Shown here: piece after piece, positions 1 to 7,204 of the stretch
Position numbering within the stretch: the first letter of the stretch is position 1
Layout of the letters: each line of letters starts with the position of its first letter
NCBI GenBank assembly: GCA_025997955.1
Contig: BNVH01000090.1
Span: 1-12,205, forward strand
DNA: 12,205 nt
DNA from: Synergistales bacterium
GTDB taxonomy: Bacteria > Synergistota > Synergistia > Synergistales > Aminobacteriaceae
Direction of reading: 5' to 3'
The notes under the pieces: model-generated
Databases searched by the model: none
Seen by the model: only the letters and a program-made list of their open reading frames with translations
What the model was told of the DNA's origin: nothing
Program-made: the position numbers and the translations under genes

Positions 1-1029
1 GTCTATCTCAATTAAATACCCACCGGTTAGCGCTTCTCCTGCAATATCGGTTTTTTTCATTTCTTTGACATCCACCCGGTTTTCTCTGACGTCGATTTGG
101 TCGCAGAGTTGGTAGCAGCCTTTGTATTCTCCGTTTAAATAAACGTTGACAAGTTGTCCGGCCGGCGTATAAGGCATTTCTAAACGCTTGCTTAATTCGA
201 AAGCCATTAGATTGCGAATCAGGGTTTTATCCCCATGATTGCTGATTAATGTCCAGTTTCTTGCTTCAGCGGGATTACCCAGAAGTTTGGTTTTGGTTTT
301 CAATTTCATCCGGTAAGGTTTTTTCTCGAATCCCCAGCTGGCATTTCCTCTTCCTCTTATTTCCAAACTGTCGGTATAGATCTGGGTTCCGTTTTCCGAT
401 ACAAAAGAAACGATACCTTTGATATATCTGGTTTTGGATGTAATATCAGCCGCATTTACCGTATGGATGATGACATCCGGAATGTTGGTAATTTGGGTAA
501 GTTTAGAGTCGGAACCCGGATTTGCGTAGCCGTAAAATGCGAGTTCGGCAATATTACATCTCTTGTCGTGCGGCCCTACATAGCGAACATAGCGGAATCC
601 GCGTGAATTTTGAACGGTGAGTTCGGTCATTCTGTTATAGACAGGCTGAACGGCTACCAGACCCAAGGGCACGGCATCCCCGAAATCGGGATTGTTGGCT
701 CCCTCGAACATGCCCAAAACCAACCGGTCTTCATTGCTTTGGCGCGGGCAATAGGCTACTTTTGTGATAACATGTTTTTCTCCCAAGTCTAATCCGACCC
801 AGGTATTGGAACGGTCGAAAGAGGCAAAAAAAGTATTCATTTTTCCATCAAACGCATCTGCTTTTGTATTGACAGTTTCGGTTCTCTGGTCATTGTCGTA
901 ATTGACACTGTACCTCGTTCCAATGATTTTTATGGTCTCGTTTGGGCTAAGTTTGTTGGAAATCTGTCCGACAACAGGGATGCCGGAAAGCAATAATACA
1001 AAAAATAGAAGTAATTTACGGAAGTTCAT
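1..1029 (-). CDS. CotH-type kinase with N-terminal F5/8C (discoidin-like) domain, secreted, partial at left edge
   Basis: I read 343 residues from ATG 1027-1029; the frame is still open at base 1, so the C-terminal part is missing. Residues 1-22 form a signal peptide (basic start, hydrophobic core, end near VVGQ). Residues about 45-168 look like an F5/8 type C (discoidin) carbohydrate-binding fold, with DAFDGKMNTFF (58-68), WVGLDLGE (77-84) and RYVRYVG (146-152). From about 177 the CotH signature follows: RGRGNASWGFEKKPYRMKL (225-243), NWTLISNHGDKTLIRN (258-273), LNGEYKGCYQL (298-308) and GGYLIEID (336-343). The CotH family includes FAM20C-like atypical protein kinases, known from spore-coat phosphorylation in Bacillus; in Bacteroidota such proteins are extracellular and their substrates are mostly unknown. 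The kinase metal-binding aspartates would lie beyond the window, so activity cannot be judged. The family call is firm; the role is not known. Confidence 0.85.
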   Translation of the reverse strand, partial: MNFRKLLLFFVLLLSGIPVVGQISNKLSPNETIKIIGTRYSVNYDNDQRTETVNTKADAFDGKMNTFFASFDRSNTWVGLDLGEKHVITKVAYCPRQSNEDRLVLGMFEGANNPDFGDAVPLGLVAVQPVYNRMTELTVQNSRGFRYVRYVGPHDKRCNIAELAFYGYANPGSDSKLTQITNIPDVIIHTVNAADITSKTRYIKGIVSFVSENGTQIYTDSLEIRGRGNASWGFEKKPYRMKLKTKTKLLGNPAEARNWTLISNHGDKTLIRNLMAFELSKRLEMPYTPAGQLVNVYLNGEYKGCYQLCDQIDVRENRVDVKEMKKTDIAGEALTGGYLIEID

Positions 1030-1043
1030 ACAGTTAAGAATAA

Positions 1044-1090
1044 AAAAACTAAGAGTTAAATTTATATCTGTCTATTAACTCTTAGTTTTT
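1044..1090 (-). terminator. Rho-independent terminator of the nagB-galM-transporter operon
   Basis: There is a perfect 16-base inverted repeat, 1044-1059 against 1075-1090, with a 15-base loop. Its core is CTAAGAGTTAA / TTAACTCTTAG, flanked by A and T runs. Read on the minus strand it starts 20 bases after the transporter stop codon and ends in a run of seven T. The A run on the other arm also gives a U tract on a plus-strand transcript, but no plus-strand gene ends here. The stem is AT-rich, so its strength is uncertain. It lies only 14 bases before the ATG of the CotH-type gene. Confidence 0.75.
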
Positions 1091-1110
1091 ATTTAAAATT
1101 CAACTCAGAA

Positions 1111-2409
1111 TTAATCTACTTTTATGTCTTTGTTGACATTTTTGCTGCCGATTAATGCGTAGAACAGCAGATAAGCCAAACCTGCGAAAATTACCCAGTA
1201 GCTAACCGAGTAACCTGCTGCGTCAGCTACTTGTGCTTGTATCCAAGGAAGGATACCTCCACCGCAAACCAATACCATAAAAAGACCGGACGCTGCTGCC
1301 AGATATTTACCCAAGCCTTCAACAGCCAAGTTAAAGATACCACCCCACATGATGGAAGTACACAGCCCTACCAATACAAGGTACATGGCATAAATAGGCA
1401 CTTCAGCAAAACCAAAAGAAAGTGCTCCTGCATCGGAGTTTTGCAATACAGGCAATGAGATGAGGGACGAATCTGGAGAGAAAATGGCTAAAGCAGTCAG
1501 TATCAATCCCACAAATGATGTTGCTGTAAGCATAGATTTACTTGAAACTTTATTACCGATAGAAGCTCCAACCAATCGTCCGATTAGCATCAGGAACCAA
1601 TAAGTTCCGGCAACAAAACCGGCAGTTGTTTTTCCGACAGGACCAGCAGAAAGCCACAAGTTCAAAATACCCGGAGTACCAACTTCTACACCCACATATA
1701 CAAAAATAGCGATGGCGCCCAACACAAAATGACGAAACTTCAAAGCGCCCGACATCAGTTGGCCAAGCGGTTCTGATAATTTTTCTGCATGTGGTTCAGG
1801 AATATTCACAGCCCATAATACAAAAAATACAACGGCAAAAACACCCATGGCAATGTACATAACGGGGAAAACATCGGTAATGTTCGCCTTTGTAGTTTCA
1901 CCAATTAAAACGCCGACGAATGCAGGAGTAAAAGTTGCCATTACAGAGTTGAAAGAACCTCCAACTTGAATCAATTGGTTTCCTTTGTTACCACTGCCAC
2001 CTAGAGTGTTCAACATAGGATTTACTACGGTATTCAGCATACACATGGAGAAACCTGCAACAAAAGCTCCGGCCAGATATACCACAAACGCAATATCTTG
2101 ACCGACGTGGCCTGACAGATACTGGATAGCAACTCCAACAAAACCTACAATAATAGCGAGTAGTGCGGTTTTTTTGTATCCTACTCTTTGTAATAAAATA
2201 CCGCTTGGAATACCCATAACGGCATAAGCAATGAAGTTGGCCATATTTCCCAACATACCCATGGCGTCGGAAATATCAAACTGCTCTCTCAACACATTTC
2301 CCATTGGCGCTGCGAGATTGGTTACAAATGAGATCATACCAAACAGTAGGATCATCATGATAATAGGAATAGTCTGATTTGACTGATTTTTAACTTGAGA
2401 ATTTGACAT
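1111..2409 (-). CDS. FHS-family MFS sugar/proton symporter (FucP/GluP/NagP type)
   Basis: The protein has 432 residues and about 12 hydrophobic segments, the usual size for the fucose-galactose-glucose (FHS) branch of the major facilitator superfamily in the inner membrane. Family marks are the first segment with SFVTNLAAPMGNVLREQF (27-44), a motif-A-like loop GILLQRVGYKKT (70-81), NTVVNPMLNTLGG (126-138), the acidic YVGVEVG (238-244) and WGGIFNLAVEGLG (355-367). Members import L-fucose, glucose/galactose or N-acetylglucosamine with protons. Sequence alone does not settle the substrate. Neighbouring nagB and galM plus a divergent ROK kinase favour glucose/galactose (GluP-like) or an amino sugar (NagP-like) over fucose, since no fucose genes are present. 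It is the last gene of the operon, 39 bp after galM, and is followed by a hairpin terminator. Confidence 0.88.
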   Translation of the reverse strand: MSNSQVKNQSNQTIPIIMMILLFGMISFVTNLAAPMGNVLREQFDISDAMGMLGNMANFIAYAVMGIPSGILLQRVGYKKTALLAIIVGFVGVAIQYLSGHVGQDIAFVVYLAGAFVAGFSMCMLNTVVNPMLNTLGGSGNKGNQLIQVGGSFNSVMATFTPAFVGVLIGETTKANITDVFPVMYIAMGVFAVVFFVLWAVNIPEPHAEKLSEPLGQLMSGALKFRHFVLGAIAIFVYVGVEVGTPGILNLWLSAGPVGKTTAGFVAGTYWFLMLIGRLVGASIGNKVSSKSMLTATSFVGLILTALAIFSPDSSLISLPVLQNSDAGALSFGFAEVPIYAMYLVLVGLCTSIMWGGIFNLAVEGLGKYLAAASGLFMVLVCGGGILPWIQAQVADAAGYSVSYWVIFAGLAYLLFYALIGSKNVNKDIKVD

Positions 2410-2448
2410 AAATTTGATTTTTAATTATTAGTACTTGTTTTTTCTTAA

Positions 2449-3525
2449 TTATTTTTCTACACTGAATTTGAATACTGTTTTACTTTCAAAAGTATCTTCC
2501 GGCCTTAAAACAGTGGAAGGATATTCCGGGTTGTGGATACTGTCGGGATAATGTTGGGTTTCCAAACAAAATGCCGAACGTTTCGGATAAGGATGTCCTT
2601 TTTTCCCGGGGAAATCGCCTTGTAAATAATTACCGGTGTAAAGTTGTATGCCCGGTTCGGTGGTATAAACTTCCAGAATAATCCCCGTTTTAGGCGATTT
2701 TACTTTGGCACAGGGAATCAAATCGTTGTTGCTCCGGTTGATGCAGTAATTGTGGTCGTAACCATTGCCCCAAATCAATTGTTGGAAATTTTCTTCAATT
2801 CTTTCTCCGATGGTGTGAGCGGTTCGGAAATCAAATGGCGTTCCGGCTACACTTTCCGGTTTTCCGAAAGGAATGGCTACATCGCTGGTCGGCAGATAAT
2901 TGTCTGCATGGATTTGCAATTCGTGGTCATATACGCTGGGGTCGCCTTCGCCCGACAAGTTGAAATAAGAATGATTGGTAAGATTGAGAATCGTTGTTTT
3001 GTCGGTAGTCGCTTTGTAACTGATTTCTATGGCGTTATTGTCTGTCAACTTATAAACGACGGTTATGGATAAATTGCCGGGATAGGCTTCTTCGCCGTCT
3101 TTGGAGAGGTATTTCAATATTAAGGTTTGAGCATCTGTTTGCTCTGCATCCCAAACCACAGCGTTGTAGCCTTTTATTCCGCCATGCAAACTATTCGGGC
3201 CATTGTTGACAGCCAATTGATAATCTTTTCCGTCCAAGCTGAATTTACCTCCGGCGATTCGGTTGGCTACCCGGCCGCAAAGTGAACCAAAATAAGCCTC
3301 TTGCAAATTTTGATAACCGGTAATGTTACTTTTACCCAAAACGACGTCAACATAATTGCCATCTTTATCAGGTACATAGATAGAAACAATTTTTCCGCCG
3401 TAATTGGTGATGGCGACTTCCGCTCCGGATTGGTTGCTTAAAATGTACAAATCGACCGGTTTCCCATCGACTATGGCTTGAAAGTCTTTTTTATTCAGAT
3501 TTCCTAATGTTACTGTTTTACTCAT
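2449..3525 (-). CDS. galM: Aldose 1-epimerase (mutarotase)
   Basis: The protein has 358 residues, full length for the galactose mutarotase family, which interconverts the alpha and beta anomers of free hexoses. The active-site residues line up with characterised GalM: Arg89 in GRVANRI, His114 in NSLHGG, His185 in NHSYFNLSG, Asp257 in NGYDHNY and the catalytic base Glu322 in CLETQHYPDS. Their spacing (25, 71, 72, 65 residues) is close to that in the lactococcal enzyme. No signal peptide is visible (MSKTVTLGNLNKKDF), so it should be cytoplasmic. It sits 21 bp downstream of nagB and 39 bp upstream of the sugar transporter, so it is probably cotranscribed and prepares imported sugar for the kinase. 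Start ATG 3523-3525. Confidence 0.95.
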   Translation of the reverse strand: MSKTVTLGNLNKKDFQAIVDGKPVDLYILSNQSGAEVAITNYGGKIVSIYVPDKDGNYVDVVLGKSNITGYQNLQEAYFGSLCGRVANRIAGGKFSLDGKDYQLAVNNGPNSLHGGIKGYNAVVWDAEQTDAQTLILKYLSKDGEEAYPGNLSITVVYKLTDNNAIEISYKATTDKTTILNLTNHSYFNLSGEGDPSVYDHELQIHADNYLPTSDVAIPFGKPESVAGTPFDFRTAHTIGERIEENFQQLIWGNGYDHNYCINRSNNDLIPCAKVKSPKTGIILEVYTTEPGIQLYTGNYLQGDFPGKKGHPYPKRSAFCLETQHYPDSIHNPEYPSTVLRPEDTFESKTVFKFSVEK

Positions 3526-3546
3526 TTGGAAGATATTTTTAAAATT

Positions 3547-4365
3547 TTATGCTGTTGTAATCAGATTTTCGTAATTCAGGTTGTTTTTTTCGATATCCTT
3601 GAAGTAACGGTAAGTTCCGACTTTTAGTTCGTAAGTGGCTTCTTCGTCGCAAACAATGATACCTTTGGGGTGCATTTGCAGGGCGGAGATAGTCCACATT
3701 TGCGAGATGCCGCCTTCCACTCCTTGTGCCAAAGCCCTTGCTTTGTTGTATCCGTTGACTAAGATTAGCACTGTTCTTGCATGCATGACGGTTCCTACGC
3801 CCACTGTTAATGCAGTTTTCGGAACCTTATTGGGGTCGTTGTCGAAGAAGCGCGAGTTGGCAAGGATTGTATCGGTTGTCAGCGTTTTGACTCTGGTGCC
3901 GGAATTGAGCGAAGACCCCGGTTCGTTGAATGCGATATGTCCGTCTGGGCCGATTCCGCCTACAAATAAATCAATTCCGCCGAGAGTCCTTATTTTCTTT
4001 TCGTAGTTTTCACATTCCACTTCCAAATCTTCGGCATTTCCGTTGAGAATATTGACATTTTCAGGTTTAATATCAAGATGGCTGAAAAAATTATTCCACA
4101 TAAAAGAGTGGTAACTTTCCGGATGGTTTTCGGGAATACCGATATATTCATCCATATTAAAAGTAACAACATTGCTGAATGAAACCACTCTTTTTTTGTT
4201 CAATTCAATCAAATTTTTATACATTCCCAAGGGAGAAGAGCCGGTAGGTAATCCCAATACGAAAGGATTATTTTCCGTTGGTTTTTCTTTAATTATTTGA
4301 GATGCAACATAATAAGCAGCCCATTTAGACAAATTCTCGTAGTCATTTTGAATAATCAATCTCAT
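3547..4365 (-). CDS. nagB: Glucosamine-6-phosphate deaminase
   Basis: The protein has 272 residues; E. coli NagB has 266. The enzyme converts glucosamine-6-phosphate to fructose-6-phosphate and ammonia, feeding amino sugars into glycolysis. Catalytic residues are all present and at the E. coli numbering: Asp72 in TFNMDEYIG, Asp141 and His143 in GIGPDGHIAFNEP, and Glu148. The phosphate-binding loop LGLPTGSSPLGMY (37-49) and the allosteric-type segment SGTRVKTLT (155-163) are also conserved. It is the first gene of a minus-strand operon with galM and the sugar transporter. A TAnnTTTG promoter element lies 22 bp upstream of its ATG. No nagA (deacetylase) is present in the window, so its glucosamine-6-P must come from an enzyme encoded elsewhere or from direct phosphorylation of glucosamine. 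Confidence 0.96.
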   Translation of the reverse strand: MRLIIQNDYENLSKWAAYYVASQIIKEKPTENNPFVLGLPTGSSPLGMYKNLIELNKKRVVSFSNVVTFNMDEYIGIPENHPESYHSFMWNNFFSHLDIKPENVNILNGNAEDLEVECENYEKKIRTLGGIDLFVGGIGPDGHIAFNEPGSSLNSGTRVKTLTTDTILANSRFFDNDPNKVPKTALTVGVGTVMHARTVLILVNGYNKARALAQGVEGGISQMWTISALQMHPKGIIVCDEEATYELKVGTYRYFKDIEKNNLNYENLITTA

Positions 4366-4386
4366 ACATTTATTATTTTGAGTTTA

Positions 4387-4394
4387 CAAAACTA
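4387..4394 (-). promoter_or_regulatory. Bacteroidota-type -7 promoter element for nagB-galM-transporter
   Basis: The minus strand reads TAGTTTTG, a full match to the Bacteroidota -7 consensus TAnnTTTG. A start about 6 bases downstream would give a leader of roughly 15 bases before the nagB ATG at 4365. The -33 element is only approximate: TTTC at 4420-4417, spaced 22 bases, in place of TTTG. It faces the ROK kinase promoter in the same intergenic region. Confidence 0.55.
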
Positions 4395-4403
4395 AAAAAA
4401 AAA

Positions 4404-4435
4404 TTTGAATAAATAGGAAAGAATTCTTAATTTTG
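4404..4435 (+). promoter_or_regulatory. Bacteroidota-type promoter (-33 and -7) for the ROK kinase
   Basis: TTTG at 4404-4407 is followed after 20 bases by TAATTTTG at 4428-4435. This is a complete match to the Bacteroidota consensus TTTG-N19-21-TAnnTTTG. Transcription would start near 4441, leaving a leader of about 28 bases before the ATG at 4469. The in-frame TTG at 4433 lies inside the -7 element and so cannot be the translation start if this promoter is used. Confidence 0.65.
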
Positions 4436-4468
4436 TCAAATAATATTTTAAAATTGACAAAAAAGGAT

Positions 4469-5431
4469 ATGGATAAGTTGTATGTAATAGGCGTTGACAT
4501 GGGCGGAACAAATACCGCTTTTGGAATTGTTGACCGGAGAGGAGATATATTGTTTCGGGATGCAATCTCTACGGCAGAATATACCACAGGCAAAGATTAT
4601 GTAGATGCATTGGGAGAGGCTATCAATAACCTGATTGCGAGAAATAACCTGGAAAATCAAATCAAAGGGATAGGAATGGGAGTTCCAAACGGCAATATGA
4701 ATGATGGTACGATAGCGAATGCCGCCAATATTTCTTGGGCTAAGTCGCCGGAACCTGTGCAGTTGACGAAATTGCTTGAAGAAAAAACCGGTTTTCCCAG
4801 TAAACTGACCAACGATGCCAATGCCGCCGCTATGGGTGAAATGGAATACGGGAGCGCCAAAGGCATGAAGGATTTTATTGTCATCACTTTGGGTACCGGT
4901 TTGGGCGGTGGAGTTGTTTCCAACGGCCAGTTGATTGTCGGACGTGAAGGTTTTGCCGGCGAATTGGGACATGTTACGGCTGTCCGTCACAACGGGCGGA
5001 GTTGCGGATGCGGTCGCGTCGGCTGTTTGGAAACCTACGCTTCAGCAACGGGAGTAGCGAGAACCGCCCGCGAATTTTTAGAGTTGAATCCTCAAAGAAA
5101 ATCTTTGTTGAGTAATATCACAACCCGTCCCATTAACTCAAAAGACATCTTTGAAGCTGCGGTAGCAGGTGATGAATTGGCTATCGAAATTTTTGAATTT
5201 ACCGGTAGAATTTTGGGCGAAGCTTTCGCCGATTTTATCGCGTTCACCGGACCGGAAGCCATCATCCTTTTTGGCGGTTTGGCGCGTGCGGATAAATTTC
5301 TTATCGAGCCGATAAAGAAGGCTATAGAAGACAATGTTTTAAACATGTACAAAGGCAAAGTCGCAATCATCCTCTCCGAACTCAACGATGCCGAAGCTGC
5401 AATTTTGGGTGCAAGCGCTTTGGCTTGGTAG
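4469..5431 (+). CDS. ROK-family sugar kinase (glucokinase or N-acetylglucosamine/glucosamine kinase)
   Basis: The protein has 320 residues from ATG 4469. The open frame extends to a TTG at 4433, but that codon overlaps the promoter -7 element, so I prefer the ATG. The cytoplasmic kinase shows the ATP loop DMGGTN (10-15), the catalytic aspartate Asp116 in LTNDANAAA, a second phosphate loop TLGTGLGGG (140-148), GELGH with Glu165 and His168, and the ROK zinc site CGCGRVGC (Cys179, Cys181, Cys186). There is no N-terminal helix-turn-helix, so it is an enzyme and not a ROK repressor. Family members phosphorylate glucose, N-acetylglucosamine, mannose or fructose. The divergent nagB and FHS transporter suggest an amino sugar, but glucose is equally compatible with galM. 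It converges with a minus-strand frame 16 bp downstream. Confidence 0.9.
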   Translation: MDKLYVIGVDMGGTNTAFGIVDRRGDILFRDAISTAEYTTGKDYVDALGEAINNLIARNNLENQIKGIGMGVPNGNMNDGTIANAANISWAKSPEPVQLTKLLEEKTGFPSKLTNDANAAAMGEMEYGSAKGMKDFIVITLGTGLGGGVVSNGQLIVGREGFAGELGHVTAVRHNGRSCGCGRVGCLETYASATGVARTAREFLELNPQRKSLLSNITTRPINSKDIFEAAVAGDELAIEIFEFTGRILGEAFADFIAFTGPEAIILFGGLARADKFLIEPIKKAIEDNVLNMYKGKVAIILSELNDAEAAILGASALAW

Positions 5432-5447
5432 ACAGAATCGGTACGGC

Positions 5448-5765
5448 TTATTTGGTTATGTTGACATACTCGGTTTGATTGTTCCTTTTCCTGAACGTTA
5501 TACCTTCATTTTCAAAAAAGACAATCAGTTCGGCGATAGGCTTGTTTCCGTCTATGGCGAGGTTTATTTCGTAAGCGTCATTTTCAATTGATTCGTCATA
5601 TATAACGCTATAACCCAATTGGTTCGTTATCGTATTCGCAAATTCTTTCAAACTGAATTGACCTTTAATTTCTACGACTTTATCGGTCGATACAACCGTG
5701 TTTTCGGTTTGCGTACTATTGAATGGTTTTACATTACTTCCACCTTTGATTTTTTTCAATTCCAA
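5448..5765 (-). CDS. STN-like small protein or remnant, no ATG start
   Basis: The open frame runs from just after an in-frame TGA at 5802-5804 to TAA 5448-5450 (117 codons) and contains no ATG or GTG. The first usual alternative start is TTG 5763-5765, which gives 105 residues. It begins 10 bases after the FecCD permease stop. From about residue 30 the order of segments fits an STN (secretin and TonB N-terminus short) fold: strand VVEIKGQ, helix LKEFANTITNQLG, strand YSVIYDES, strand YEINLAIDG, helix IAELIVFFENEG, strand ITFRKRNNQTEYVNI. STN domains usually sit in the periplasm at the N-terminus of TonB receptors or in FecR-like regulators. This frame has no signal peptide and no partner domain. 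It may be a 5'-truncated remnant, a TTG-started protein coupled to the permease, or a frame-disrupted gene. The fold call is by eye only. Confidence 0.4.
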   Translation of the reverse strand: MELKKIKGGSNVKPFNSTQTENTVVSTDKVVEIKGQFSLKEFANTITNQLGYSVIYDESIENDAYEINLAIDGNKPIAELIVFFENEGITFRKRNNQTEYVNITK

Positions 5766-5775
5766 AGCAGCGCTG

Positions 5776-6798
5776 TCAACTTTGATTACCGCTTTTATTA
5801 TTCAATATCACGTAAATAACAATGGGCGCCCCAAGCGCCGGAGTTACGGCATTCAGCGGCAATAAACCTTTACCAAAAGGAATAATCGTCATCATATTGC
5901 ACAACAAGGCGAGGGCGGCTCCCGATAATATTGTCGCGGGAAGCAGCAGTTTCTGGTTGGATGTACCCAGCACCATTCGGGCAACATGCGGAACCGCTAA
6001 TCCGATGAAAGTGACAGGTCCGCAGAAAGCAGTGACAACGGCCGTCAAAAAACCGGTAATAAGCAGAATGAATATCCGAACCTGCATCACATTGGCGCCT
6101 AAGTTCGTAGCGTAATTATCTCCCAACAACAGTACATTCAATGGTTTTATCAACAATATGGAAAAAAATAATCCCAAACAGATAAGGCCTGCATAAAATG
6201 ACAATTGTGCGCTTTGAACGCCGGAAAAACTCCCCATTCCCCACATCACATAAGAACGGATGTTATCGGCCGAAGCATAAGCATTCAAAACGGAAATTCC
6301 CGAAGAAGCTACGTATCCGACCATAATGCCGAGAATCAAGACCAACACAGGGCTTTTTACTTTGGCTGCAAAATAAAGAATCAACACCAAAACCGCCGAG
6401 GCGCCTATAAACGCACCCAGAACGATAATTATGTGGTTGGAAAAACCGGCGGCAGCGCCCAAAACTCCACCGGAATAAAGCATTATCACCGCTACACCCA
6501 AACTGGCGCCGTTGCTGATTCCCAAAATAGAAGGCCCAGCCAATGGATTCCTGAAAAGCGTTTGAAGCATCAAACCACTTACCGCCAAGGCCGAACCACT
6601 CAATAAAGCTGTAACTGCCTGCGGAATACGAGACTGCAACACAATAGTTGTCCAAACGCCCTTTTCCGGAACCCTACCTAACAAAATATCCATTACCGCA
6701 GCAGCAGGAATGGATATGGTTCCGTAAAAAAGATTGCAGAAAAAAAGGATAATGACAGCAATCGCAATACCTATACAGATAGCGCCTTTATTCTTCAT
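5776..6798 (-). CDS. FecCD-family ABC transporter permease (siderophore/heme/cobalamin type)
   Basis: The protein has 340 residues, full length for the FecCD/BtuC permease family of the inner membrane, with about nine to ten hydrophobic segments. Family marks are ALLSGSALAVSGLMLQTLFRNPLAGPSILGIS (about 64-95), the ATPase-contacting loop region FIGLAVPHVARMVLG and the C-terminal GKGLLPLNAVTPALGAPIVIYVIL. Homodimers of this type pass ferric siderophores, heme or vitamin B12 from a periplasmic binding protein, driven by an ATPase. Neither of those partners is in the window. It starts 4 bp after the DUF4293 gene, so it appears to be translated from the bamD-rpoZ transcript. The protein ends where the family normally ends, so the frame following it is not a missing permease part. 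The substrate cannot be told from sequence. Confidence 0.88.
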   Translation of the reverse strand: MKNKGAICIGIAIAVIILFFCNLFYGTISIPAAAVMDILLGRVPEKGVWTTIVLQSRIPQAVTALLSGSALAVSGLMLQTLFRNPLAGPSILGISNGASLGVAVIMLYSGGVLGAAAGFSNHIIIVLGAFIGASAVLVLILYFAAKVKSPVLVLILGIMVGYVASSGISVLNAYASADNIRSYVMWGMGSFSGVQSAQLSFYAGLICLGLFFSILLIKPLNVLLLGDNYATNLGANVMQVRIFILLITGFLTAVVTAFCGPVTFIGLAVPHVARMVLGTSNQKLLLPATILSGAALALLCNMMTIIPFGKGLLPLNAVTPALGAPIVIYVILNNKSGNQS

Positions 6799-6802
6799 GC
6801 TC

Positions 6803-7204
6803 TTATCGCAATCTGTCGGCCGAACGAACTAATTTTTCATCTTTCCGGATAGCAATAATAGCCAAAATATCTAAGACCATAGCTATCAGAGGAAACAACA
6901 CAGAGATTCTAAAAGAAAGAAAATCAACCACCCCATTAAAGGGATACAAATGATTGAAAAAAATGATGACGTAAGACAACAGCAACAATGCCAATATCAG
7001 AAAACCGTATTTGATTTGCAACTTTCGCTTTTTGTATTGAAAAATATTTAGCAACGAAAAGAAAGCAATCAGGAAGCTGTTGATGTATAATAGTAAATCG
7101 CATGAAATCACTTTGTCGCAAGTTTTTACAACGGGGATATTCAACATGCCGAACATGACACACAATATCAACAGCAAATACACTGTTTGAATGCGCTGTA
7201 TCAT
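6803..7204 (-). CDS. DUF4293 family four-helix membrane protein
   Basis: The protein has 133 residues with four hydrophobic segments at about 8-25, 36-55, 65-84 and 99-119, short loops and a basic C-terminus (KDEKLVRSADRLR). Size, topology, the start MIQRIQTVYLLL and the position directly after rpoZ match the Bacteroidota family DUF4293, whose function is unknown. Its ATG overlaps the rpoZ stop in a 4-base ATGA (7201-7204), which suggests translational coupling. The FecCD permease follows after 4 bp. I see no catalytic motif. Confidence 0.8.
   Translation of the reverse strand: MIQRIQTVYLLLILCVMFGMLNIPVVKTCDKVISCDLLLYINSFLIAFFSLLNIFQYKKRKLQIKYGFLILALLLLSYVIIFFNHLYPFNGVVDFLSFRISVLFPLIAMVLDILAIIAIRKDEKLVRSADRLR

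Noticed and set aside
2644..3072. 142-codon plus-strand open frame opposite galM
   Set aside because: It is the shadow of a gene with all its catalytic residues intact, and its product has no recognisable domain.
4433..4468. Extending the ROK kinase to a TTG start (12 extra residues)
   Set aside because: The TTG lies inside a full-match -7 promoter element, and the family N-terminus aligns well from MDKLYVIGVDMGGTN.
4448..4990. 180-codon minus-strand open frame opposite the ROK kinase
   Set aside because: It is antisense to a well-conserved kinase, its composition is low in recognisable motifs and it has no promoter of its own.
5776..5801. Programmed +1 frameshift fusing the permease to the STN-like frame
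   Set aside because: The permease already ends at the usual family C-terminus, and a shift site is not otherwise evident beyond the TGA C context. It is kept only as an alternative in the findings.
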